Assembly: GCA_934757865.1 (NCBI GenBank)
Contig: CAKVLS010000005.1
Span: 5,053 to 69,052 of the forward strand
Length of the DNA stretch: 64,000 nt
Source of the DNA: an uncultured Clostridia bacterium
GTDB taxonomy: Bacteria; Bacillota; Clostridia; Christensenellales; UBA1242
Direction of reading: 5' to 3'
Of this stretch, positions 51,228 to 59,516 are shown piece by piece; position 1 is the first letter of the stretch, and each line of letters begins with the position of its first letter. The notes under the pieces are model-generated. The model saw only the letters and a program-made list of their open reading frames with translations. It was not told where the DNA came from and did not search any database. Position numbers and translations under genes: made by a program.

Positions 51228-52653
51228 ACTTCACCTTCTTTAATTGTGAAAGTATTTCTTCTTGCAATTTATTACCTTCCGCAAATAAATCATTCAACTC
51301 ATTTTGATATGTTGTCATTTTTTCATTAAATTCTTCAGGTGTCAAATCAACATACTCAATTTTAACATCAAAGTATTGACCAGCAGCAAGTGAATAATTT
51401 TTTTCTTTTATTTGGTCGTATGTTACTGAGACTGTGAAATCATCTTCAACCTTATGCTCAATAAAAACATTAACGATTTTATCAAGTTCTTCTTGGCTCA
51501 ATACTGTCTTTTGGTTTTTACCTACCTTTTCTTTTGTCCCAAGTTTAGAAGCGTCCATTAAAAGAACTTCACCATCAAAATTTGTTTTATCAATAAATAA
51601 AACAGATACATTTGTTCCAGTATTGGCAAAGATATTTGATGGCATTGAGATAACACCACGAAGCCATTTATTATCAATGATTTTTTCTCTAATTTTTCTT
51701 TCAATACCACTTTTAGCGGTTATAAAACCTGTTGGAACTACTATTGCGGCTTTGCCACCATCTTTTAATGAATACAAAATATGTTGGATAAAACAAAGAT
51801 ATATTGCCATTTTGTCTTTGTCTTTGTTTGGTATATTTGGAACTCCTGCGAAAAATCTTTGAGTATTTTTCCAATCATTTTCTATTTTATCTCTTGATGA
51901 AGAAAAGTCTGTTTTAAAAGGTGGATTTGATGTTATAAAATCAAATTGTTTTAAACCTGATGTTTCATCGTCCTTCACTTTATAATGAGCTGGACTTGTT
52001 AAAGTATCGCCTTCAATGATATTTTCAAGAGATTCCTTTAAACCGTTTAAAAGCATATTTATTCTTAGAAATCTTGATGATTTTTGTGAAATATCTTGTG
52101 TATAAACTCTTGCTTTGTTACCAAATTTTCCATTTCCTAATTCGTGTGCCAAATGCAAAACAAGCGAACCTGAACCAGCACTTGGGTCATATATTTCGTA
52201 TATTTTATCTTCTACACCTGACATGTGGACAAGAATTTTGGCAATAGCACTTGATAGTGCTTGTGGTGTAAAGTATTCAGCATAGGTTCCGCTTGCAACG
52301 TTGTAATTTGAAATTAAATATTCAAAAATTGTGCTAAAAAAGTCGTAACTTCCTTTTATTGTTTCACCAAAATCAAATCTATCTCTTGTAATGTATGAGA
52401 AGATATTTCTAACAAAACCATTCCTTTTTGATGGCTCAACATATTCAGTAATTGATGTAAACAATGGTTTTTTGCTACCTTCTGCGGTTTCAACACTGAA
52501 AGATGTGTTTTGTGGATAATTTGAAATTTTTTTTAAAGTTTCATCAAATTGTTTATAAAAGTCATCATCATTTAAGTGGTTCACTAAATAATCAATGGTA
52601 TCTTCGTAAGCAAAGGCAACATCTTGTGGATATGTATTATAAAATGCGTCCAA
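51214..52653 (-). CDS. hsdM: type I restriction methyltransferase HsdM, main fragment after an internal stop
   Basis: An N6-adenine methyltransferase subunit. DPSAGSGS (motif I, 156-163 of this fragment) binds S-adenosylmethionine and NPPF (motif IV, 243-246) is catalytic; FTPQALSSAIAKIL is the usual lead into motif I. The fragment is counted from a TTG at 52653. Upstream, the same frame continues through an in-frame TAA (52699-52701) to an ATG at 52878 with a good ribosome binding site, so the natural gene is about 553 codons and the N-terminal helical domain is cut off by one stop codon. Activity is doubtful unless translation restarts. Confidence 0.9.
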   Translation of the reverse strand: MDAFYNTYPQDVAFAYEDTIDYLVNHLNDDDFYKQFDETLKKISNYPQNTSFSVETAEGSKKPLFTSITEYVEPSKRNGFVRNIFSYITRDRFDFGETIKGSYDFFSTIFEYLISNYNVASGTYAEYFTPQALSSAIAKILVHMSGVEDKIYEIYDPSAGSGSLVLHLAHELGNGKFGNKARVYTQDISQKSSRFLRINMLLNGLKESLENIIEGDTLTSPAHYKVKDDETSGLKQFDFITSNPPFKTDFSSSRDKIENDWKNTQRFFAGVPNIPNKDKDKMAIYLCFIQHILYSLKDGGKAAIVVPTGFITAKSGIERKIREKIIDNKWLRGVISMPSNIFANTGTNVSVLFIDKTNFDGEVLLMDASKLGTKEKVGKNQKTVLSQEELDKIVNVFIEHKVEDDFTVSVTYDQIKEKNYSLAAGQYFDVKIEYVDLTPEEFNEKMTTYQNELNDLFAEGNKLQEEILSQLKKVKYEKM

Positions 52654-52698
52654 ATAATCATTTTCATTCTTTATAATATCATTAAAGTCAACGCCTAA

Positions 52699-52878
52699 TT
52701 ATTGTGCTAAATGTTTTAAATTTGCAGTAAAATTGTCATTCAAGAATTTGTAAAGGAAAACAGAAGTAACAACTATTTCTTCCCCTGCTGTATTCGATAA
52801 ACCATTTTGAGAACATAGTCCTTGTAAATCATCAATGATTTCTTTAATGTTATTCTCTAATTCTACATAATTTGTCAT
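52699..52878 (-). CDS. hsdM: HsdM N-terminal fragment ending at a premature TAA
   Basis: A 59-residue frame starting at ATG 52878, with TAGGAG 9-10 bases upstream, 11 bases after the hsdR stop. It reads MTNYVELENNIKEIIDDL...SVFLYKFLNDNF, the typical HsdM N-terminal helical domain, and stops at CAA TAA TTA; the family text resumes at once in the same frame (LGVDFNDII). A single base change (for example from CAA, AAA or GAA) explains the stop. Confidence 0.8.
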   Translation of the reverse strand: MTNYVELENNIKEIIDDLQGLCSQNGLSNTAGEEIVVTSVFLYKFLNDNFTANLKHLAQ

Positions 52879-52889
52879 TTTCTCATCTC

Positions 52890-55445
52890 CTAATTATCAT
52901 CTCTATATAACAATAAGTTGATATATAAATTTTCCAAAATATCATCATACGAAGATTTTATTGCTGTAAACAATTTAGCCTTTACAAGTTCTATTGTTAC
53001 TTTTGCTTTTGTTGTATCAACAAATCCTTTCTTACCCTGAACAATCAAAGCATCATCGTAAATTATATCTTTTATATTATTGTATATAATTGCAAGCACT
53101 TTTTCTAATACCGAACGGTCAATATCAGTTTCTACTACGCAATCACTCAATGTTTTAACAAAACCATAACTTCCACCATAGGTTCTTGATAATCTTTCAT
53201 TTTCCTCATTGATTTTTTTGCTTTCTTCAAGTGCTTTTTTAAGTTCATTTGTCAGTTCATCAACACTGTCATATTCAAACATTTGCAATCTTTCAAATAT
53301 CTTCTTTAACAATGTCTCTAGTTTTTGAACCTTAATATCTTTTTTGTTCTTGTTTTTACGAATTTCATCTTGAACTTTTCCTACAACATCTTTAATCTTG
53401 TCGTAATCTTCTGGAGTTAATGTAAATTTACTTAAATCAAGTATTGAAATTTTTGTTTTTATAAATTCATATATAACATTTACAACTTCATCATTATTCA
53501 TAATATCAAGAGTATTTAGAGTTTGTGTTGTTAAATTTATAAATGAAATTCTATCATTAACCGCTTTTAGATACTTATTTACTTTGTCATCATCAATTAG
53601 TTCAGAATATTCTGTTGCTCTTGACAACTTAAACTCTATTGAACATTCTTTAATAGATGTTAATAACTTTTTGATTTTTAACAAAGCATCTTTGTTAAAA
53701 TACTGCATCATATTGACAAATTGCTCAATATTATCTGTTGTTATGAATGTTTTTAGGTCGTTGACTAGCTTATCAAATTTCTTTTTGATGTCTTCCTTGT
53801 CAACTACCAATCCAGACAAAGATACTTCTTCATCTCCATCTTCATTCATATCAGCTTCTAGTTCTTTGATATAAGCGTCCAAAGTGTTGTTATATTCTTT
53901 TTCAATATCAACAAAATCTACTATGTAACCATATTTATAAACTTTTCCAGTTGGGCTTTTATATGGTCTATTTACTCTTGAAATTGTTTGTAATAATGAT
54001 TGAGCCTTTGGTCCTCTTAAAAGATACATTTTCTTTAATCTTTTAACATCATAACCTGTTGTAAGCATATAATGAACGACCAAAATGTCTGGGTAACCAT
54101 TTTCCCTAAAATTGATTTGATTTTGTTTGTTTATATCGCTTTGAATAGCATTGTTTTCACTATCTGACAAAACCAAACCAGTTGTTATTTTGCTATTTTT
54201 TCTAAACCATTCATGGATTAGTTTTGCCTGTTGGTTTGAACGACAAACAATCATTCCACCAATACTGTCGTCGGTATTGATAAATCTAAATTGTCTGAAA
54301 TCTTTTTCTATGTATTTACTAATGCTTTCTATGTAATCATCAGACTCGTAAACATCTTTACTGTTTAAATCTTGGTTTTCAATATCAAGGTTTTCTCTAA
54401 TTTCCGCCTTTGCAGTAGTATCAATTTGTTCCTTTTTAATTCTTAATGTATAACCATCAGCAATGGATTTATCATAAAAATATTTATGAATATAATCTCC
54501 AAACTTCAAATTAGAACGTTCTTTTTTTGTTAATAATGGTGTTCCAGTCATTGCAATGTAAATACCATTACTATCACAAGTCATTAAATTCTTAAAAAAT
54601 TCCCCATGAACATTATAAGAACGGTGTGCTTCATCAACAAAAAATATTCTTTGGACTTTAACATTGTAATCATTCTCAACTTTTGGCATTTTTGATTCTT
54701 CCATTAGTTTCTGAACATTAACAATGCAAATCGTTCCAATACCATCATTTTTACTATCCAAAGGTTTTTTCAATTCTTTTGCAAACTCTGTCTTATTGCT
54801 TACATTTATAACAGTAAAACCTCTATTTGAAAATTCAGTTGTTGCTTGTCGCATTAAATCAAGTCTATCAACAATAAAGAAGAAACGGGTATTTATGCCC
54901 TTTTTCGCAAAATAGTCTTTTATTATACGATTTGAATATGCACTTAATGCTGTTTTACCTGAACCCTGAGTATGCCAAATAATACCATTTTTGTCCTTTT
55001 CACCCATTCTTTTTATAATAGCCCTTGTGGCAAAAAATTGTGGGTATCTCATAATGTGTTTTTGTTTAATTGGCAATTCTTCGTATGTGTTAGTTGTTGC
55101 ATTATATTTCTTTTTAATTTCAGTTAAGAACATAATGCCATATCTTAACATATACATAAATCTTTCTTTATCAAAGAATGATGTAATAAATCTATTGCAA
55201 GGTGTTAAATCTGAAAGGTTTGTCGTAAATTCTGGACTATCAACTTCATCTGGATTGTATCCACCATCTTTAACAACATATCTTATGGTTTCATCATCTA
55301 TCGTTTTAAATTTATAATTCGCATGGTATCCTTGTATATCTTCTCTAAAAAATGAGAATGAAGTGTTTTGCCCATTAGGAGTTGTATAAAATGACCCTGC
55401 TTTTACATCTTCTGCAATATCATCATCAGCTTCTTCATATTCCAT
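52890..55445 (-). CDS. hsdR: type I restriction endonuclease HsdR, motor fragment after an internal stop
   Basis: The DNA-translocating motor of a type I enzyme. Walker A WHTQGSGKT (about 156-164), DEAH box FFVDEAHRSYN, the motif III-like MTGTPL and motif VI SLLQTISRVNRPY are present, followed by a long helical C-terminal domain that binds HsdM. The fragment is counted from an ATG at 55445, but the same frame continues upstream through TAG (55482-55484) into the nuclease domain encoded at 55482-56006. The intact gene would be about 1,040 codons, the normal HsdR size. As written, nuclease and motor are not joined, so restriction is probably lost. Confidence 0.92.
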   Translation of the reverse strand: MEYEEADDDIAEDVKAGSFYTTPNGQNTSFSFFREDIQGYHANYKFKTIDDETIRYVVKDGGYNPDEVDSPEFTTNLSDLTPCNRFITSFFDKERFMYMLRYGIMFLTEIKKKYNATTNTYEELPIKQKHIMRYPQFFATRAIIKRMGEKDKNGIIWHTQGSGKTALSAYSNRIIKDYFAKKGINTRFFFIVDRLDLMRQATTEFSNRGFTVINVSNKTEFAKELKKPLDSKNDGIGTICIVNVQKLMEESKMPKVENDYNVKVQRIFFVDEAHRSYNVHGEFFKNLMTCDSNGIYIAMTGTPLLTKKERSNLKFGDYIHKYFYDKSIADGYTLRIKKEQIDTTAKAEIRENLDIENQDLNSKDVYESDDYIESISKYIEKDFRQFRFINTDDSIGGMIVCRSNQQAKLIHEWFRKNSKITTGLVLSDSENNAIQSDINKQNQINFRENGYPDILVVHYMLTTGYDVKRLKKMYLLRGPKAQSLLQTISRVNRPYKSPTGKVYKYGYIVDFVDIEKEYNNTLDAYIKELEADMNEDGDEEVSLSGLVVDKEDIKKKFDKLVNDLKTFITTDNIEQFVNMMQYFNKDALLKIKKLLTSIKECSIEFKLSRATEYSELIDDDKVNKYLKAVNDRISFINLTTQTLNTLDIMNNDEVVNVIYEFIKTKISILDLSKFTLTPEDYDKIKDVVGKVQDEIRKNKNKKDIKVQKLETLLKKIFERLQMFEYDSVDELTNELKKALEESKKINEENERLSRTYGGSYGFVKTLSDCVVETDIDRSVLEKVLAIIYNNIKDIIYDDALIVQGKKGFVDTTKAKVTIELVKAKLFTAIKSSYDDILENLYINLLLYRDDN

Positions 55446-55481
55446 ATTATTAGAAAATGCTGTAATTTGAATAAGATTAAA

Positions 55482-56006
55482 CTATTTTTTATAGTCATCA
55501 TTTTTTAATCTTTTGTTTATCATTCTCTCAAATTCAACTTGTATTCCACCAGAATTGTTTGGGTGTTTTACTTCCAAAAATGCGAGTGGAATTCCATTGA
55601 TTAAAATGTTTATATCTGGTCTAAAAGAGCCTTCTTCGGTATTCTCTTTTATACTAAAAGGCAATTCACCTACGACTGCAAAGTCGTTATTAGTAATATC
55701 TTCAAAATCAATAAGTTTAATTGCATATTCAGTAGATGTTAATCTTTTATATAGTTCTTTTCCTAAATCATTAAATTTCATAAGACTATGAATTTCATCA
55801 ATCAAAGAAAAAACATCTTCATTTGTTAATTCAATATCGTTTATTTTTTCTATTGCTGTTTTAAACCTATTTACAAAAATTTTTGTATTAAAATCAATCT
55901 GTGCATCTTTTAACGACTGATAGTTATAATCCAATCTTAAAAAATGAATTATTGCCGGGAATTTAACTCTAGTATTTTCATCAAATCTTTTTAAATTACT
56001 ATTCAT
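55482..56006 (-). CDS. hsdR: HsdR N-terminal nuclease fragment ending at a premature TAG
   Basis: The PD-(D/E)xK nuclease part of HsdR: FRPDINILINGIPLAFLEVKHP contains the catalytic Asp and ExK (about 130-152). It stops at AAA TAG TTT, and the HsdR text (FNLIQITAFSNNMEYE) resumes in the same frame. The ATG at 56006 is preferred since AAGGAG is 9 bases upstream; an ATG six codons earlier lies before that site and inside the WYL gene. The WYL regulator gene overlaps the beginning, so both belong to one operon. Confidence 0.88.
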   Translation of the reverse strand: MNSNLKRFDENTRVKFPAIIHFLRLDYNYQSLKDAQIDFNTKIFVNRFKTAIEKINDIELTNEDVFSLIDEIHSLMKFNDLGKELYKRLTSTEYAIKLIDFEDITNNDFAVVGELPFSIKENTEEGSFRPDINILINGIPLAFLEVKHPNNSGGIQVEFERMINKRLKNDDYKK

Positions 56007-57003
56007 CTTTGGATACTCCTTCATATTTACACATAATCTTTTTCAACATTTCTATATATTTTTTCTTTGTTGCGACTGGCTTTATGATTTTTACATTCAT
56101 TCCATATTGTAGCGCCCAATATAAAAATGCTTGTTCATTAACTTTTAGCGATACATAAAGCCCATCATCTTTTTCTTTAACTGTTATATCATTACCATAC
56201 CAATCAATTACATCATTTATAGCCTTTTGATTAGCAAACTTAATTGTGGCTTCAACGGTGTCTCCTGAAAACATATAAATCTGTTCATTAACATACTTTC
56301 CAATATCAAAGTCTTTCGTATCTTGCAAGTCATTTAATGGCCTTATTGGAGTATCCAGTATCTTAATATTTGAGATACATTCAATTTTATAGTTAGCCAA
56401 AGTATCATACTTATAATAATTGCAAACAAGATAGTATTTTCCCCTATTATTTATCATAAAGTAAGGGTTGATTATGAATTCTTTACCATCAAAGCGTGTT
56501 TTTGTCTTTTTGTTTGTCATAAACTCGTTGTAAGTAAAAGAGACTTGCTTGTTTTCCTCAATAGCTCGTGTAATGGTATCTATTGTGTAAAAGAAAGCTT
56601 TGTTATCATTTCTTGAAATATCGTCAGCCTTAAAGACATAATCATATCTTTTTTGTTCATAAATACTACTTTCACTCATCAAAGACTTAATAAGGTCTTG
56701 TGCATGACCTAACGAAATAGATTTTGAAGAAAAAACTGCGTCAATAAGAAAAGATAATTCGCTACTATCAAATGTTCTATTTACCAACGCACACCCCACA
56801 TTTCTTTTCTTTTCAATATCAAGTCCATACTCTTGCATAAAACCTATATATTTACCAATGGTTTTGGGGTCAACATCTGTATTGAATTTTTCTTTTATTT
56901 TGTCGGAAATTTCCGAATAATTAAGATAGTGCTTTTCATCTGAATACATTTTTAATATATCCATAATGTAAAAAGACGCCAATATTCTGTCCTTAGATTC
57001 CAT
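55999..57003 (-). CDS. WYL-domain transcriptional regulator
   Basis: A 334-residue regulator of the BrxR/CapW type often found in front of defence operons. Residues 1-75 are a winged helix-turn-helix (YSEISDKIKEKF...VDPKTIGKYIGFM), residues about 140-225 the WYL domain (KQVSFTYNEFM, FIINPYFMINNRGKYYLVCNYYKYDTLANYKIECI) and the rest a WCX dimerisation domain. Such proteins bind an inverted repeat and release it upon a nucleic-acid or nucleotide signal. It is the first gene of the hsd operon; a 21-base palindrome overlaps its own -10 box. Confidence 0.88.
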   Translation of the reverse strand: MESKDRILASFYIMDILKMYSDEKHYLNYSEISDKIKEKFNTDVDPKTIGKYIGFMQEYGLDIEKKRNVGCALVNRTFDSSELSFLIDAVFSSKSISLGHAQDLIKSLMSESSIYEQKRYDYVFKADDISRNDNKAFFYTIDTITRAIEENKQVSFTYNEFMTNKKTKTRFDGKEFIINPYFMINNRGKYYLVCNYYKYDTLANYKIECISNIKILDTPIRPLNDLQDTKDFDIGKYVNEQIYMFSGDTVEATIKFANQKAINDVIDWYGNDITVKEKDDGLYVSLKVNEQAFLYWALQYGMNVKIIKPVATKKKYIEMLKKIMCKYEGVSKDE

Positions 57004-57019
57004 TGCACACCTCTACAAT

Positions 57020-57040
57020 TTAAAGTATAACATACTTTAA
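57020..57040. promoter_or_regulatory. operator palindrome of the WYL regulator
   Basis: TTAAAGTAT-AAC-ATACTTTAA is a perfect inverted repeat with 9-base arms. It contains TATACT on the minus strand (57029-57024), a -10 placed correctly for the WYL/hsd transcript starting about 14 bases before the ATG. The overlap points to autorepression; this is inferred. Confidence 0.7.
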
Positions 57041-57130
57041 TTAAATTTGTATTTAAATTTTACATTTTTTTAGTATTTTTAATTTTGAAAGGAATTGTTG
57101 GGGATTTCAACACTACAATAGCAAAAAAAA

Positions 57131-57682
57131 CTATGGTTCCAAAACCACAGTTTTTACCCTACACTCTTTTGCATAATCCAAAGTTTTCTTGGTTCCCACC
57201 ATTTGTTCCATTAAATAAAGCTATTACAAGTGAAGAATTATTTATCATAAACCGATTGCGTTCCAACATACATTTTGGTCCAATATAATCATCATAAATA
57301 CAACGAATACTATCCAATTGTGTAAGCAAAGACCTATACCTTTGTTTATCTTTTTCATTCCATAATTTATCCTGAGTTTTGCATGGAATTGCTCCAATAA
57401 GTTTAATAAATGGATATGTTTTTTCAGTTCTAAAACAATTTCTGCACAAATCATATCAAACCCCAGTGCCATACCTGAAATAAACGTCTTATATCCATTT
57501 TTTATTGCTTTGATTATTTCATTCCAAAGCTGCTCTTTCATTTTTAGACATCTTTCATCTTTTTCGTTGAATTTCCAAGGCAAACTTTGTGGACGATGTC
57601 CCGTAAAACAACAAGTGATTCTTGACAATTTAATATTCTTTTCTTTTAATATAGTTCTCATATTTTCTAAATTGTCATTCAT
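57131..57682 (-). pseudogene. DUF1273/SLOG-family gene with two frameshifts
   Basis: The first part (57682 to about 57430) reads ITCCFTGHRPQSLPW and GYKTFISGMALGFDMICAEIVLEL, the start of a DUF1273 (YpsA-like, SLOG superfamily) protein. At an A6 run near 57432 the frame is lost by one base; the second frame continues with TYPFIKLIGAIPCKTQDKLW and SLVIALFNGTNGG. A second one-base shift near 57185 leads to TKKTLDYAKECRVK and a stop at 57131. Each frame keeps family text, so the decay is recent, or the reads have homopolymer errors. SLOG proteins bind nucleotides and are common in defence islands. A GGAGG ribosome binding site precedes the ATG. Confidence 0.8.
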
Positions 57683-57696
57683 GCCACATTTCCTCC

Positions 57697-57760
57697 ATAA
57701 TTATGTTTTTACATAATTATAATATCACACATTTATAAAAAATGTTATGTTTTTACATAA
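57697..57760. promoter_or_regulatory. paired TTATGT-TTTT-ACATAA operators
   Basis: ATAATTATGT-TTTT-ACATAATTAT (57697-57720, 10-base arms) and TTATGT-TTTT-ACATAA (57745-57760) share the same core, 48 bases apart, between the divergent DUF1273 and XRE genes. They are likely binding sites for the XRE protein encoded next door. Confidence 0.65.
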
Positions 57761-57822
57761 TTAGTTAAAAAAATAGTTATGTTAAAATGTATTTAGTTAA
57801 AAACATAGGGAATAATTTAAAT

Positions 57823-58071
57823 ATGAAAATGAAAGTATCACAAGCAGTTGCTACTAGAATCAGAGAAATATTAACTGAAAAAAATATGACACAATATAGA
57901 TTAGAGATGAATTCAGGATTATCTAAAGGGACCTTAACTTCATTGATGTATGCAAGGTATAATGGGGTAAATCTAACAACTTTGATTACTATTATTAGGA
58001 CTCTTGGCATCTCAGTTGATGAGTTTTTCAAAAGTCCACTTTTTAATGAAGAAAATTTAGATTGTGATTAA
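57823..58071 (+). CDS. XRE-family HTH regulator, 82 aa
   Basis: A Cro/CI-type DNA-binding protein: VATRIREILTEKNMTQYRLEMNSGLSKGTLTSLMYAR is a helix-turn-helix, followed by the typical LITIIRTLGISVDEFFKSPLF end. The ATG at 57823 is preferred since the protein then starts MKMKVSQAVATRI; an ATG at 57787 adds 12 residues that do not fit the family. It faces away from the DUF1273 gene across two palindromes, which it may bind to repress both promoters. A strong terminator follows. Confidence 0.88.
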   Translation: MKMKVSQAVATRIREILTEKNMTQYRLEMNSGLSKGTLTSLMYARYNGVNLTTLITIIRTLGISVDEFFKSPLFNEENLDCD

Positions 58072-58096
58072 ACCCAAAACTTGATTATTTATTAAA

Positions 58097-58131
58097 AAAA
58101 TGAACTTACTTTGTTGTAAGTTCATTTTTTA
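58097..58131 (+). terminator. intrinsic terminator after the XRE gene
   Basis: AAATGAACTTAC and GTAAGTTCATTT pair around TTTGTT and end in a T-run; flanks allow use from both sides. Confidence 0.9.
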
Positions 58132-58160
58132 CTTATGTATTTTAAAAAGTAATTGAATTA

Positions 58161-59405
58161 CTAATCATCATATTCTTCAGTATATTCCTCTTCACCAATA
58201 GGACCGCTAAGTGATTTAGTTCTATGAATATCATCATGACAATTTTTGCATAAAACCATTATATTCTCAATAGTTGATTCTCCTCCAACGCTATACAATT
58301 CAATATGGTGGTATTCTGCTTCTTTATAGTCTTTAAACTTTTTACCACATTTTTCGCAACACCCACTAACTTTTTGATAAGCACTTATTTTATCTTCTTC
58401 AGATATTTGTCTATTATAATCCAACTCCTTTAAATCTATTTCACTCAACAAATATTCTTTCATTGTGTTTTTACGATTTTCATTTAATCTCTCTGCCCAA
58501 CCACCACGAGCATTGTCATAGAATCTTTGTATTTTTATATCAGATGTCCTCCAGTCTTCGGAATAAACCCGAGAATGAAAACTTTCTATGAATTTTCTTA
58601 TATCATTTTCCCTACCATTCAACGCATAAGTATCTCTTAAATCACTTATAACTGAATATACAGTAAGAACCCAAGCGTGTTTCGATAAAAATTGATAATT
58701 ACCAGGGGTACTCGGAAAACATTTTAATAAATAATTCAAAACATTTTGTATCTTTTTATAAATTTTACTATTCAAATCAATATCATCTTTATATTTATCA
58801 AACATTTCGTTTAAAGGCCCAGTACTACAGTCCTTTGTTCCATATTTTTCATAAAAAATTATCCTTGCCACATCTTCATACACATGATATCTTTGTTTGT
58901 TAACTCCAATTGATTTTGCAATAAATTCATGCTTAGCCAACTCTCTCATGGTATTAACTATTTTTCCCGGCTTTGCATTAAGTTTTTCTCCCATTCCTAA
59001 CGGTTTTCCCCTTTGTAACCTTGAGAAAATTAACCTTACCCTCTCATCATCATAGTCTTTCATTATTTTAAGTTTTAAATCATAATTCTGAAATATGGTT
59101 CTTTCTTTTGTTGACAAATCTCCAAATTTTTTCCCATCCAACGATGCTATTGAAAATTCCTTGTTTAAAGAAAATTTGTTATTATAAAAATCTTCTATGC
59201 ATTGCAAACGTTGTTGTCCATCTACAATATAATAAACATCTTCAGCCGAAATATAATTTAAAAAGAAAATTGGTATAGGTTCTTCTCTCATTATTGTATC
59301 TATAAAACATTGCTTGTCTTTATGAGACCACACATTTGCTGGCCTTTGATATGTATCATCAATTTTGTATTTGTCTCGATTTAAAATATATTCGCTAACT
59401 TTCAT
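58161..59405 (-). CDS. DUF262 and HNH endonuclease domain protein
   Basis: Residues 1-230 are a DUF262 (ParB-like NTPase/nuclease) domain with YQRP (19-22) and the DGQQRL motif (62-67). The C-terminal 60 residues are an HNH nuclease: CEKCGKKF and CKNCH hold zinc and YHHIELYSVGGESTIENIMVLC carries the HH and N residues. The layout resembles GmrSD-like type IV restriction and other DUF262-HNH defence nucleases that cut modified or invading DNA. GGAG lies 8-9 bases before the ATG, and a TGC-TATAAT extended -10 (59439-59431) is just upstream. It is divergent from the gajA-like gene, 111 bases apart. Complete. Confidence 0.88.
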   Translation of the reverse strand: MKVSEYILNRDKYKIDDTYQRPANVWSHKDKQCFIDTIMREEPIPIFFLNYISAEDVYYIVDGQQRLQCIEDFYNNKFSLNKEFSIASLDGKKFGDLSTKERTIFQNYDLKLKIMKDYDDERVRLIFSRLQRGKPLGMGEKLNAKPGKIVNTMRELAKHEFIAKSIGVNKQRYHVYEDVARIIFYEKYGTKDCSTGPLNEMFDKYKDDIDLNSKIYKKIQNVLNYLLKCFPSTPGNYQFLSKHAWVLTVYSVISDLRDTYALNGRENDIRKFIESFHSRVYSEDWRTSDIKIQRFYDNARGGWAERLNENRKNTMKEYLLSEIDLKELDYNRQISEEDKISAYQKVSGCCEKCGKKFKDYKEAEYHHIELYSVGGESTIENIMVLCKNCHDDIHRTKSLSGPIGEEEYTEEYDD

Positions 59406-59430
59406 ATTTAGTTTCTCCTTTGCAAAAAAT

Positions 59431-59496
59431 ATTATAGCATAAAAATATTAAAAATTTGTATTTTATCTGTAATTTTTATAAAAATCATGATATAAT
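59431..59496. promoter_or_regulatory. divergent extended -10 promoters
   Basis: The minus strand has TGCTATAAT (TATAAT at 59436-59431) for the DUF262-HNH gene, and the plus strand has TGATATAAT (TATAAT at 59491-59496) for the gajA-like gene. Neither has a good -35. Confidence 0.65.
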
Positions 59497-59516
59497 GCCC
59501 ATAATGGAGAAATAAT

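Noticed and set aside
51214..56006. Alternative genetic code as the reason for in-frame stops in hsdM and hsdR
   Set aside because: One stop is TAA and the other TAG, and TAA and TAG act as ordinary stops elsewhere in the window (for example dnaX zero frame and hsdS).
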